NCBI GenBank assembly: GCA_944325345.1
Contig: CALUZV010000009.1
Location: 62,001 to 126,000 of the forward strand
Direction of reading: 5' to 3'
Length of the DNA stretch: 64,000 nt
Source of the DNA: an uncultured Parabacteroides sp.
GTDB lineage: Bacteria > Bacteroidota > Bacteroidia > Bacteroidales > Tannerellaceae
A program made the translations under genes and the position numbers. The notes under the pieces are model-generated. The model made no database searches and was not told the origin of the DNA. It saw only the letters and a program-made list of their open reading frames with translations. Shown here piece by piece: positions 17,244-25,153 of the stretch (the stretch's first letter is position 1; every line of letters starts with the position of its first letter).

Positions 17244-18056
17244 ATGAACAGCGGAACAATTTTCAACAAGACGCTCAGCTTCATTGCGTACGAAGTGAGC
17301 ATGTCAACGATGCCTGGGGACTACTACCTCAAGGTAAAAACTCAGCCTGTAACTCTGACTAACAACGAGTTCTCACAGGAAGTTGCTATCCGGATGAACA
17401 TCAGCCAGCATTTGGCGTTAGGGGTCATCCGCACTTATGCGGATGTCGTTAAGGACGCCATAATAAGCGGCTACGGTGTGAATACCGAATTCTGCTATGG
17501 TGGTCCCACCGGAGAGGGGACTTTGGATAAAGCCGACCTTGGGAAGGCTTTGGATAATTCACGTATCAAGGCTAATGCGGTCTTCCACCCCACCAAGTCA
17601 TTGCGTGAGGCGCTCGCCAGCTGCCCGAAGGAGCTCTTCAAGCAGCCAGCTGTCGTAGGCCCGTGGCTGACTGATGCTTATGCCTTAACTTATGATGAGG
17701 AAGGGAATCAGGTACGCACATATCCTAAGGCCGGCAATAACATCATTCTGACGGGTAACAACCTGAAGGTAGGCGGCAACGACTCCTCTATCGGAGTTGC
17801 ATTCACCTCCATCGAGACGCCTTCGACCTCCATCAAGGTTTCCCTCTCGGATATCACCATCAACCAACCGCAGAAGCTGGTGTTCGTACTGCCCACAGGC
17901 GTATCAGACGGGCTGTGGGATGTTACGGTAACAACACAGTTAGGCTCTGGTTCAAAGCCTATTAAGACCGTCCGCTCATCCTCTCTTCCCGACCCGCTAC
18001 AGGTGGGCGAACCGGAAGAAGACGATGATGAACAAGACGGTCCGGTGGTACAATAA
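17244..18056 (+). CDS. HU-like DNA-binding domain plus DUF4469 (Ig-like) protein with PVVQ tail
   Basis: A 270-residue protein without signal peptide. Residues about 1-125 fit the Bacteroidetes HU-like DNA-binding domain (YYLKVKTQPVTLTNNEFSQEVA, MNISQHLALGVIRTYADVVKDAI). Residues about 150-245 are a beta-rich IPT/Ig-like segment as in DUF4469 (NNIILTGNNLKVGGNDSSIGVAFTSIE). It ends in an acidic tail EPEEDDDEQDGPVVQ, whose last residues match those of three DUF6261 proteins in this window. Function is unknown; proteins of this type are thought to bind DNA. It starts 31 bases after mrdA and sits inside the mre-mrd operon, which is unusual. A 24-bp repeat array and a hairpin separate it from rodA. 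Confidence 0.8.
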   Translation: MNSGTIFNKTLSFIAYEVSMSTMPGDYYLKVKTQPVTLTNNEFSQEVAIRMNISQHLALGVIRTYADVVKDAIISGYGVNTEFCYGGPTGEGTLDKADLGKALDNSRIKANAVFHPTKSLREALASCPKELFKQPAVVGPWLTDAYALTYDEEGNQVRTYPKAGNNIILTGNNLKVGGNDSSIGVAFTSIETPSTSIKVSLSDITINQPQKLVFVLPTGVSDGLWDVTVTTQLGSGSKPIKTVRSSSLPDPLQVGEPEEDDDEQDGPVVQ

Positions 18057-18078
18057 ACTACCGGGTTTGTCGGACTTC

Positions 18079-18174
18079 TTAGAGCGCAACCCCTCTAACC
18101 CCTTAGAGCAGTACCTATCAGGTGGCATGGAGCTATACCGCTACCATACCATAGAGCGGTACCCCTCTAGGGGG
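18079..18174. repeat. degenerate palindromic array, four units at exactly 24-bp spacing
   Basis: Units starting TTAGAGC or similar lie at 18079, 18103, 18127 and 18151, each 24 bp apart. The first (TTAGAG..CTCTAA) and last (TAGAG..CTCTA) are clear palindromes; the middle two have diverged. It lies between the HU-like gene and rodA. Confidence 0.6.
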
Positions 18175-18192
18175 CAGGGTGAAGAGATGTTA

Positions 18193-18220
18193 ATATCCCC
18201 GGGCTGAAACCCGGGGATAT
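18193..18220. terminator. perfect 11-bp hairpin between the HU-like gene and rodA
   Basis: ATATCCCCGGG (18193-18203) and CCCGGGGATAT (18210-18220) form a perfect stem around the loop CTGAAA. The following TTTATAAAT is AT-rich but not a pure T run, so it could be a terminator or processing site before rodA. It closely resembles the hairpin at 52546-52569. Confidence 0.6.
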
Positions 18221-18270
18221 TTATAAATAGGAATGCCTATACATTATTATATATATACAGATACAATAGA

Positions 18271-19719
18271 ATGAACACATACACCCCCAAACCCCTCTAC
18301 CAATCCGTCGATTGGTTCACCATCCTGCTCTACGCCATCATGGTCGTTGCCGGCTGGTTCAGCATCTGTGGGGCGAGCTACGACTTCGGGACGGGGACGC
18401 TCCTCGCTGCCGACAGTCGCCCGCTGACGCAGTTGCAATGGATAGGTATATCGCTGGTACTCATCTTCGTAGTGATGATGCTGGAGGAGGAGCTATTCGA
18501 GATGTTTGCCTATCCGCTCTATGTCGCAGTCATCGGACTGCTGGTGCTCACGATATTCATCGCGCCCGACATCAAAGGGTCGCACTCGTGGCTCGTGCTG
18601 GGGCCTATCCGGTTGCAACCCGCTGAGTTAGCCAAGTTTAGCACGGCACTCGCCGTCGCCCGGCTCATGAACACCTACGGCTTCCGGCTCAGTGACCCGC
18701 GACAGTTTGTGAAAGTGCTGGCACTCATATTCCTACCCATGATATGCATCCTGATGCAGCGAGAGACCGGGTCGGCGCTCGTCTATCTGGCCTTCTTCCT
18801 GATGCTCTATCGCGAAGGGATGTCGGGCTACGTCCTGCTGGCAGGCGTAAGCGCAGTCGTATTCTTTGTCGTAGGCATGAAATATGCCGGGGTGATGGCC
18901 GGGGAGACACCGATGGGGCAGTTCCTCGTCGCCCTTATGGTGCTGGTTATATCGCAGATACTCATCTATATAGAGAAGAAGGACCTGCGGACGGTGAAGT
19001 GGATGGCTATCGGGAGTGCGGTGGCATTTGGCATCGCCTATGTGGTCTCCCTATTTGTCGCGGTAAACTTCGCATGGATAGGATTCGGACTGATTGGGGT
19101 GATGGTCATCGTGCTGGTCGTAATGTCCGTGCGGCAGTGGGTATGGAACTATGCGCTGATTGCCTTCTTTGCAGTAGCCTCGCTCGGCTTCCTATACTCT
19201 GTGGACTACGTATTTAACAATATATTGGAGCCGCACCAACAGATACGTATCAAGGTCTCCCTCGGACTGGAGGACGACCCCAGCGGGGCAGGCTATAACG
19301 TAAACCAGTCGAAGATAGCCATCGGCTCGGGTGGCTTCCTGGGGAAGGGCTTCCTGAATGGGACACAGACTAAACTGAAGTACGTGCCCGAGCAGGAGAC
19401 GGACTTCATCTTCTGCACGGTAGGGGAGGAGCAAGGGTTCGTCGGCGCGACGGCAGTGCTGGTGCTGTTCGCCGCCTTCATCATACGCCTGTTCGCCCTC
19501 GCGGAGCGGCAGGACAACGCATTCGGGAGGGTATATGGCTACTCCGTTGCCTCTATCTTCCTGTTCCACTTGGTGATAAACATAGGGATGGTAACAGGAC
19601 TGACGCCTGTGATCGGCATCCCGTTACCATTCTTTAGCTACGGAGGGTCATCGCTGCTGGGCTTCACCCTCCTCCTGTTTATATTCCTTCGAATTGATGC
19701 ATCCCGCCGCGAGCGGTAG
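18271..19719 (+). CDS. rodA: peptidoglycan glycosyltransferase RodA (SEDS family)
   Basis: A 482-residue SEDS protein with about ten membrane helices. The signatures IKGSHSWLVLGPIRLQPAELAKFSTAL and the C-terminal GLTPVIGIPLPFFSYGGSSLL are diagnostic. It polymerises lipid II into glycan strands at the membrane and works with PBP2. It is longer than E. coli RodA (370) because of an extended central region, as is usual in Bacteroidales. The gene is separated from mrdA by the HU-like gene, repeats and a hairpin, so it may depend on read-through or its own promoter. Its end overlaps gldH tail-to-tail by 41 bases. Confidence 0.95.
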   Translation: MNTYTPKPLYQSVDWFTILLYAIMVVAGWFSICGASYDFGTGTLLAADSRPLTQLQWIGISLVLIFVVMMLEEELFEMFAYPLYVAVIGLLVLTIFIAPDIKGSHSWLVLGPIRLQPAELAKFSTALAVARLMNTYGFRLSDPRQFVKVLALIFLPMICILMQRETGSALVYLAFFLMLYREGMSGYVLLAGVSAVVFFVVGMKYAGVMAGETPMGQFLVALMVLVISQILIYIEKKDLRTVKWMAIGSAVAFGIAYVVSLFVAVNFAWIGFGLIGVMVIVLVVMSVRQWVWNYALIAFFAVASLGFLYSVDYVFNNILEPHQQIRIKVSLGLEDDPSGAGYNVNQSKIAIGSGGFLGKGFLNGTQTKLKYVPEQETDFIFCTVGEEQGFVGATAVLVLFAAFIIRLFALAERQDNAFGRVYGYSVASIFLFHLVINIGMVTGLTPVIGIPLPFFSYGGSSLLGFTLLLFIFLRIDASRRER

Positions 19720-20176
19720 AGGGCGAGACGATTAGGCCAATCTCCTGGATGCCGACCAGCGCAGAGTCGCGCATCCCCTGGCGGACGGTGATGGCGTATT
19801 GCCCCCGGGTGGGGAAGGTATATCCTTGGCGGATAGGTATTTCGGATTCGTATAGCGAGATGCCATGCCCCAGCCACTTGCCATAATCATCGGCGAGGAG
19901 GCACTCGATGGTGTCGCGGAACACCGGCCCAATGGGGCGTTCCTCGAGCACAAATAACCATAAGTTTTGATACGGATAACGGTTGTTGTTGCGCAACCGG
20001 AGGGAGATATCGACGGGGACGGATGGGCTATCCACCTGGAAGATAAAGTAATACTCCTTGTCTTGAGGCCAGACGGTCTGCTCGACCGCCTGGTATTGCT
20101 CATAGATGGGCGGCTCGGCGCAGGAGCAGAGGAGCGCCACGCCTGCGAGCCAAGCCATCGCCCGACGACTATGCAT
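19679..20176 (-). CDS. gldH: gliding motility lipoprotein GldH
   Basis: A 165-residue lipoprotein with signal MHSRRAMAWLAGVALLCSC (lipobox LLCSC). It carries the GldH pattern YEQYQAVEQTVWPQDKEYYFIFQVDSPSVPVDISLRLRNNNRYPYQNLWLFV. GldH is needed for gliding in flavobacteria but is also conserved in non-gliding Bacteroidales, where its role is unclear. The ATG at 20176 overlaps the ricT stop by 8 bases, so the two are probably translated together. The frame is open upstream to 20638, but that part is antisense-frame shadow of ricT repeats. Confidence 0.88.
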   Translation of the reverse strand: MHSRRAMAWLAGVALLCSCAEPPIYEQYQAVEQTVWPQDKEYYFIFQVDSPSVPVDISLRLRNNNRYPYQNLWLFVLEERPIGPVFRDTIECLLADDYGKWLGHGISLYESEIPIRQGYTFPTRGQYAITVRQGMRDSALVGIQEIGLIVSPSTARGGMHQFEGI

Positions 20177-21593
20177 CGGGCTTGGCCTCCTTATCATTAG
20201 CCTGCTTGCCCCGGGGACGCTGGCGGGAGCGGTTCGGACGCTGGCGGTTGGACTGGGGCTGCTGGGACTTGTCGGCCTGAGACTCGCCTTGCGGCTTGGG
20301 CTGCTGCTGTTTAGGCTTGTTCTCCTGAGGCTGCTTAGGCTTGTCGCCCTGCTGCTGTTTGGGCTTGTCGCCCTGCTGCTGTTTAGGCTTATCCCCTTGC
20401 GCTTGTTTGGGTTTCTCACCCTGAGGCTGCTTTGGCTTATCACCCTGTTGCTGTTTAGGTTTATCCCCCTGAGGCTGTTGGCCTTGCTGAGCCTGAGCCT
20501 GCTGGTTACCCTTCTTGCGGCGACGCTTGCCCTTACCATCGAAACGGGAGACATTCTCTTGCGCAGCCACATCCTTGGAGTTGGCGGCCTTGTCCCTTGG
20601 TAATACATTCTGCTCCAGCGAGTCGGGCTTCTCCCCACGCTTGTTCATATTGATAATCTCGAACACCCGGCGGGCAGGGATGGTAACCGCGTTGATAGGC
20701 ATTTGCTTGTCCGTCGAATAGGTAATCATGCCGCTCAGGATATCCGTCTTGAAGTGGAAGTACGTATGGTCCTTGGTCTCGAGCGGTACCTCACGCGATG
20801 GGAGCTTCTTGGATGCCTCTACGTAAGCATCTATCTCATAGTTAATACAGCACTTCAGCTTGGCACACTGTCCCGCCAGCTTCTGGGGGTTCATGGAGAC
20901 ATCCTGGTAGCGCGCCGCGCTCGTGGCGACGGAGACGAAGCTCGTCATCCAGCTCGAGCAACACAGTTCGCGACCGCATGGGCCGATGCCACCTATCCGT
21001 CCGGCCTCCTGACGAGCGCCTATCTGCTTCATCTCTATCCGGACACGGAACGCCTCTGCCAACACCTTTATGAGCTGGCGGAAGTCCACGCGCTCGTCCG
21101 CTATGTAGTAGAAGATCGCCTTATTGCCATCGCCCTGGTACTCAACGTCGCCAATCTTCATGTCCAGGCCAAGGGAGGCGGCTATCTGGCGGGCGCGGAT
21201 CATGGTGGCATGCTCCTTGGCCTTAGCCTCCTCGTACTTCTCGAGGTCATTGGGGCGCGCCTTACGATAGACCTTTTTGGGCTCCTGGTCATAGCGGTAG
21301 TTGTTCTTGCGCATCTGGAGGAGAACCAGCTTGCCGGTGAGGGTAACGGTGCCGATATCGTGGCCGGGGGCAGCCTCGACAGCGACGACATCACCCTTCT
21401 GAAGCGGGAGGTGGGAGTTGTTCAGGTAATATCCCTTACGCGTGTTCTTGAACTGTACCTCAACGTAGTCCGTTGCGCTCTCGGCATCGGGGACGCCTGC
21501 GAGCCAGTCGTATGTATTGAGCTTGGTATTTTGTATCTTGCTGCAGCCCTTAGCGCTCATGCTCGAGCTGCCGTTCTCTAGTTTGAAATCCAT
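20169..21593 (-). CDS. ricT: RicT-like PSP1-domain protein with long repetitive tail
   Basis: A 474-residue protein. Residues about 30-320 form the PSP1/RicT domain with the cysteine cluster GGIGPCGRELCCSSW and LAGQCAKLKCCINYE, likely ligands of the Fe-S clusters known in Bacillus RicT (YaaT), a partner in RNA processing complexes. The C-terminal ~110 residues are disordered, with about seven tandem GDKPKQQQ-like octapeptides (DNA about 20300-20475) and a basic end (RQRPNRSRQRPRGKQ), suggesting nucleic-acid binding. The start at 21593 follows a promoter box at 21623-21630. RicT next to GldH is a familiar Bacteroidales arrangement. Confidence 0.9.
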   Translation of the reverse strand: MDFKLENGSSSMSAKGCSKIQNTKLNTYDWLAGVPDAESATDYVEVQFKNTRKGYYLNNSHLPLQKGDVVAVEAAPGHDIGTVTLTGKLVLLQMRKNNYRYDQEPKKVYRKARPNDLEKYEEAKAKEHATMIRARQIAASLGLDMKIGDVEYQGDGNKAIFYYIADERVDFRQLIKVLAEAFRVRIEMKQIGARQEAGRIGGIGPCGRELCCSSWMTSFVSVATSAARYQDVSMNPQKLAGQCAKLKCCINYEIDAYVEASKKLPSREVPLETKDHTYFHFKTDILSGMITYSTDKQMPINAVTIPARRVFEIINMNKRGEKPDSLEQNVLPRDKAANSKDVAAQENVSRFDGKGKRRRKKGNQQAQAQQGQQPQGDKPKQQQGDKPKQPQGEKPKQAQGDKPKQQQGDKPKQQQGDKPKQPQENKPKQQQPKPQGESQADKSQQPQSNRQRPNRSRQRPRGKQANDKEAKPDA

Positions 21594-21622
21594 GCGAGTA
21601 TAATGTATGTGATGTGAGTATG

Positions 21623-21630
21623 CAAAGATA
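21623..21630 (-). promoter_or_regulatory. -7 promoter box for ricT-gldH
   Basis: The minus strand reads TATCTTTG, a perfect TAnnTTTG match, 30 bases before the ricT ATG. Confidence 0.65.
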
Positions 21631-21699
21631 AGGAAAGATAGCGAAGTATGGTATAGTTGGGGCGAATAAAGCTTGCACCCCGCCGGGGAATCCACGTCC

Positions 21700-21770
21700 C
21701 CTATAAAAGCAGAAGAGCGAAAGACGGGCTGCCGGCAGGCGGCTGATGGGCCCAGAGTCCTTCGCTCTTC
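21700..21770 (-). terminator. terminator after the serine palmitoyltransferase gene
   Basis: On the minus strand GAAGAGCGAAGGAC pairs with GTCTTTCGCTCTTC (outer ends 21770 and 21712), followed by TGCTTTTAT. The long GC-rich loop contains further inverted repeats. It lies just past the stop at 21781. Confidence 0.65.
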
Positions 21771-21780
21771 CTTATATAGA

Positions 21781-22971
21781 TTAGCCTTGAATGATATGAT
21801 GCTTCTTGAATACCTTCTGGATAGTTTCGAGGGCGTAGTCCAGTTGCGCCTTGGTATGCGTTGCCATGAGGGAGAAGCGGATCAGCGTATCCTCCGGAGC
21901 GACGGCCGGCGATACGACCGGGTTGACGAATATCCCGGCGTCAAATAACTCCTTCACCACCAGGAATGTCAAGTCGTTGTTGCGGATGAACAGGGGGATG
22001 ATCGGGGTAGAGGTATGTCCTATCTCGCATCCCATGTTGCGGAAGCCATCCAGTGCGTAGTGCGTGAGCTCCCAGAGGTGCTCGATGCGCTCAGGCTCGT
22101 TCAGCATGATGTCGAGGGCGGCGCCTGCGGCGGCTGTCGCGGCTGGGGTATTGCTGGCACTGAAGATATAGGAGCGGGAGTTGTGCCGCAGATAGTTGAT
22201 GGTCTCCTTATCCGATGCGATAAACCCACCGATGGAGGCAAGGGATTTGCTGAACGTACCCATGATAAGATCGACATCGTTCGTTACGCCGAAGTGGTTG
22301 CACGTTCCGCGTCCGTGATCGCCCAGCACACCAATGCCGTGCGCTTCATCTACCATGATGCTGGCATTGTACTGCTTGGCGAGGCGCACGATCTCCGGCA
22401 GGTTGGCGATATCACCCTCCATACTGAAGACGCCATCTATGACGATTAACTTGATCTTGTCTGGTGCACATTTCTGGAGCTGCTTCTCCAGCGATTCCAT
22501 GTCGTTGTGCTTATACTTCAGCTTGGTAGAGAAAGACAGCCGGTGCCCTTCGATGATGGAGGCATGGTCTAACTCGTCCCACAGAATGTAGTCTTCACGC
22601 CCGGTGATGCAAGAGACAACACCCAAATTTACTTGGAAACCGGTAGAGTACACGATGGCTTCTTCCTTTCCCACGAACTCAGCCAATCGTTTTTCCAACT
22701 GGATATGCAAATCCAGCGTACCATTCAGGAATCGGGAGCCTGCACACCCTGTTCCGTATTTCTTTATCGCCTCGATAGCGGCTTCTTTCACTTTCGGGTG
22801 GTTAGTTAATCCCAGATAAGCATTTGAGCCGAACATCAAGACTTTCTTCCCGTTTATAATCACTTCCGTGTCTTGGTCGCTTTGGATTACACGGAAGTAT
22901 GGATAAATCCCCGCAGCCATGAACCGCTGTGGAGTATCATACTTTGCTAATTTCTCTTGTAGGAGTTTCAT
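21781..22971 (-). CDS. spt: serine palmitoyltransferase (alpha-oxoamine synthase family)
   Basis: A 396-residue PLP enzyme of the alpha-oxoamine synthase family. The PLP lysine is K242 in GTFSKSLASIGG; VDEAHGIGVLG and GSNAYLGLTNHPKV are family motifs. In Bacteroidales this group is the serine palmitoyltransferase that joins serine and a fatty acyl thioester to start sphingolipid (dihydroceramide) synthesis. The related 2-amino-3-ketobutyrate CoA ligase is the alternative, but the N-terminal MKLLQEKLAKYDTPQRFMAAGIYPYFR resembles the sphingolipid enzymes. Monocistronic, with promoter box at 23066-23073 and its own terminator. The divergent neighbour is a lipid kinase. Confidence 0.85.
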   Translation of the reverse strand: MKLLQEKLAKYDTPQRFMAAGIYPYFRVIQSDQDTEVIINGKKVLMFGSNAYLGLTNHPKVKEAAIEAIKKYGTGCAGSRFLNGTLDLHIQLEKRLAEFVGKEEAIVYSTGFQVNLGVVSCITGREDYILWDELDHASIIEGHRLSFSTKLKYKHNDMESLEKQLQKCAPDKIKLIVIDGVFSMEGDIANLPEIVRLAKQYNASIMVDEAHGIGVLGDHGRGTCNHFGVTNDVDLIMGTFSKSLASIGGFIASDKETINYLRHNSRSYIFSASNTPAATAAAGAALDIMLNEPERIEHLWELTHYALDGFRNMGCEIGHTSTPIIPLFIRNNDLTFLVVKELFDAGIFVNPVVSPAVAPEDTLIRFSLMATHTKAQLDYALETIQKVFKKHHIIQG

Positions 22972-23065
22972 ATTATATTAAGAGAATAAATTACTTCTTG
23001 TTATTTCTTTGGTATAAAGAACGCTGATTGCCGATTGGTTTCTCGCTTTTCCGGCAAATCCGGCG

Positions 23066-23073
23066 CAAAAGTA
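23066..23073 (-). promoter_or_regulatory. -7 promoter box for spt
   Basis: The minus strand reads TACTTTTG, about 95 bases before the spt ATG; the long leader makes the assignment less sure. Confidence 0.45.
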
Positions 23074-23127
23074 AGTAAAAAATGATTTATGAGGATTGAT
23101 TTCGCTTTAAAAGTTTCATAAAAGCAT

Positions 23128-23135
23128 TATTTTTG
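23128..23135 (+). promoter_or_regulatory. -7 promoter box for the lipid kinase gene
   Basis: TATTTTTG fits TAnnTTTG and lies 52 bases before the start at 23188. Confidence 0.55.
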
Positions 23136-23187
23136 CCTGCTCAAATGAAAAATGAAAGATATAATAACCCGTAAGTAGTGCAGAAAA

Positions 23188-24144
23188 ATGAGAGTGCAGG
23201 CTATTATCAACCCGATTTCGGGTGTTGGCTCGAAACGTAAGATTCCCAAATTGATAGAACAAATGTGCAAGGAGAACAACGACGATGTCGCCATTTCCTT
23301 CACCGAATATATTGGCCATGCCAGCATCTTGACGAAAGAGGCTCTTTCCTCTGGCGCAGAGTGTATTCTGGCGGTCGGCGGCGACGGTACGGTGAACGAA
23401 ATCGCCCGCGCCATGCTTCACACCGAAGCTGTCCTGGGTATCATCCCTAAGGGCTCGGGCAACGGCTTGGCCCGCGAACTGCATATTCCGATGGAGGTCC
23501 GCCGCGCTTTGGCCGTCATCCGCGAGCGGAATATCACAACTATCGATTGTTGCCGAGCCAACGACCGCGTTTTCTTTTGTACCTGCGGAGTAGGTTTCGA
23601 TGCAGCTGTGAGTCAGAAATTTGCCCATGAGAAACGGCGCGGCTCACTCACCTATCTCAAGAATACCATCGAGGAATATCTGAGTTATCATCCCGAGCAA
23701 TACGAGCTGATAATCGATGGACAGCAAATCCGCGAAAAGGCTTTCCTCGTCGCATGCGCCAATGCCTCGCAGTATGGCAATAATGCCTACATTGCGCCGC
23801 ACGCCAACATCCAGGACGGCGAGATGGATATCACAATTCTTTCCCCCTTCTTGCCAATCGACATCGCGCCGCTTGCAATTCAGCTCTTTGCCCGTCAAAT
23901 AGACCGCAATAGCAAAATCAAGACAATGAAAGCAAAGCAGGTCTCCATCATCCGTCGTAAACCGGGCGTGATGCATCTCGACGGAGAGCCGGTGATGGCA
24001 GACAGCCGCATTGATGTTTCCGTCATCCCCCGCGTCTTGAAAGTTTATACCCCGACCGAAATCTCGCTCCGCCGCGAGGTGCGCTACTTGTTCGACGAGG
24101 TAACGCATTTCTTCGATCGGCGTTTGCCATACATTTTCCGCTAA
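23188..24144 (+). CDS. diacylglycerol/lipid kinase family protein (YegS/DgkB type)
   Basis: A 318-residue soluble kinase. INPISGVGSKRK at the N-terminus and LAVGGDGTVNEIARAML with IPKGSGNGLARELHIP form the DAGK catalytic nucleotide-binding domain. The C-terminal beta-sandwich (YGNNAYIAPHANIQDGEMDITILS, MHLDGEPV) is typical of YegS/DgkB. It would phosphorylate a lipid such as diacylglycerol, or possibly a ceramide-type lipid, using ATP. The divergent position beside serine palmitoyltransferase makes a sphingolipid role thinkable but unproven. A palindromic array begins 7 bases after its stop. Confidence 0.87.
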   Translation: MRVQAIINPISGVGSKRKIPKLIEQMCKENNDDVAISFTEYIGHASILTKEALSSGAECILAVGGDGTVNEIARAMLHTEAVLGIIPKGSGNGLARELHIPMEVRRALAVIRERNITTIDCCRANDRVFFCTCGVGFDAAVSQKFAHEKRRGSLTYLKNTIEEYLSYHPEQYELIIDGQQIREKAFLVACANASQYGNNAYIAPHANIQDGEMDITILSPFLPIDIAPLAIQLFARQIDRNSKIKTMKAKQVSIIRRKPGVMHLDGEPVMADSRIDVSVIPRVLKVYTPTEISLRREVRYLFDEVTHFFDRRLPYIFR

Positions 24145-24150
24145 AAGCCG

Positions 24151-24343
24151 CCCAGCAACTGGGGAAGGATTCCGGAAGCTGGAAACGTTCCCCAGCAGCT
24201 GGGGAAGAAATCCCGGCGCTGGAAATGTTCTCCAGCTGCTGGGGAAAGAATCCAGCAGCTGGAATTGCTCCCCAGCGACTGGGGAAGACTTCCAGACGCT
24301 GGAAATGTTGCCCAGCTGCTGGGGAAGTTTTCCAGCTCACGTT
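24151..24343. repeat. palindromic array, 40-bp period made of two alternating 20-bp palindromes
   Basis: CCCAGCnnCTGGG begins at 24151, 24191, 24231, 24271 and 24311, exactly 40 bp apart. A second palindrome, TCCAGCnGCTGGA, lies at the half-period (24171, 24211, 24251, 24291, 24331). It fills the whole gap between the convergent lipid kinase and trmN6 genes, so it is placed where a bidirectional terminator would be. Confidence 0.85.
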
Positions 24344-25063
24344 TCATAATTTGAGATAAAAATCTTGAGCAAGCTTTCGGAATTCGTCGGTAAACTGATG
24401 GTCAGCGCGTTCAATGGTCAGCGTGTCGGAGAGGGGAGCTGGAGACGTTTCCAGCGCAAAATCGGCCAAGATTCGCTTCGGCGCGGCGTTGGGTGTGGAA
24501 TAAACGGCTGTTTCCCGATGGAGGAAAAAAGCATGGAGATGTGCGGTCGCGAACAGCATCTCGCGTTGGTCGTATGGCAAAATCAAGGCGAAATGTCCGT
24601 GCGGAGTAAGGAGTTTACGGCATCCCTCGAAGAGTTCGTCAAGCGGAAGCGTATCCGTATGTCTCGCGGTATTCCTTTGCTTGTCGGGACATTTTAATGA
24701 GCTTACAAAATAGGGCGGATTAGAAACGATAAGATCATAAGCCCCAGCGCGTTCGGCTTGCCCTGAGAATTGTTGTAATGGCTCATGCCAGGCTCGGATT
24801 CGTCCAGCGAAAGGAGAATTGGCTATATTTATGCGGGTTTGAGCGACTGCATCCGCGTCGATATCAATCGCGTCGATGGACGCCTCGCTGCGTTGTGCAA
24901 GCATCAAAGCTACGAGGCCGCTCCCGCAACCCACATCGAGAATTGTCTGACACCCGCGCAGTTCAGTCCATGCGCCCAGCAAGGTGCCATCCGTGCCCAC
25001 TTTCATGGCGCAACGGTCGTGCCAGACAGTAAATTGTTTGAAACGGAAATAAGGATTCGACAT
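24344..25063 (-). CDS. trmN6: tRNA1(Val) (adenine(37)-N6)-methyltransferase-like
   Basis: A 239-residue SAM-dependent methyltransferase. The SAM motif I is ILDVGCGSGLVALMLAQR and the adenine-N6 catalytic motif is NPPY (LIVSNPPYFVSS). The N-terminal FRFKQFTVWHDRCAMKVGTDGTLLGAW is characteristic of the YfiC/TrmN6 group, which methylates A37 of valine tRNA. The start at 25063 (MSNPYFRFKQF) follows a promoter box at 25086-25093. It is divergent from lon. Confidence 0.9.
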   Translation of the reverse strand: MSNPYFRFKQFTVWHDRCAMKVGTDGTLLGAWTELRGCQTILDVGCGSGLVALMLAQRSEASIDAIDIDADAVAQTRINIANSPFAGRIRAWHEPLQQFSGQAERAGAYDLIVSNPPYFVSSLKCPDKQRNTARHTDTLPLDELFEGCRKLLTPHGHFALILPYDQREMLFATAHLHAFFLHRETAVYSTPNAAPKRILADFALETSPAPLSDTLTIERADHQFTDEFRKLAQDFYLKL

Positions 25064-25085
25064 ATTTTTATCTATTTGCGCGGGA

Positions 25086-25093
25086 CAAAAGTA
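25086..25093 (-). promoter_or_regulatory. -7 promoter box for trmN6
   Basis: The minus strand reads TACTTTTG, 23 bases before the trmN6 ATG. It faces away from the lon promoter box 23 bp to the right. Confidence 0.6.
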
Positions 25094-25115
25094 GAGAGAT
25101 TTAAGCGAATTTTCG

Positions 25116-25123
25116 TACCTTTG
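25116..25123 (+). promoter_or_regulatory. -7 promoter box for lon
   Basis: TACCTTTG fits TAnnTTTG and lies 31 bases before the lon ATG at 25154. Confidence 0.65.
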
Positions 25124-25153
25124 GCGCGTTTTATTGCACGCGTAAATCAAAAA

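Noticed and set aside
20177..20638. N-terminal extension of gldH
   Set aside because: The extension is low-complexity Ser/Arg/Pro antiphase translation of the ricT repeats; the lipoprotein signal starts at 20176.
24151..24343. Possible CRISPR array
   Set aside because: The units are palindromes with short linkers that are themselves repetitive; no unique 30-bp spacers and no cas genes. The same reasoning applies to the arrays at 6810, 38147, 42877 and 52295.
24785..25153. N-terminal extension of lon
   Set aside because: It overlaps trmN6 and the two promoter boxes, and lacks similarity to Lon; the normal N-terminus begins after 25154.
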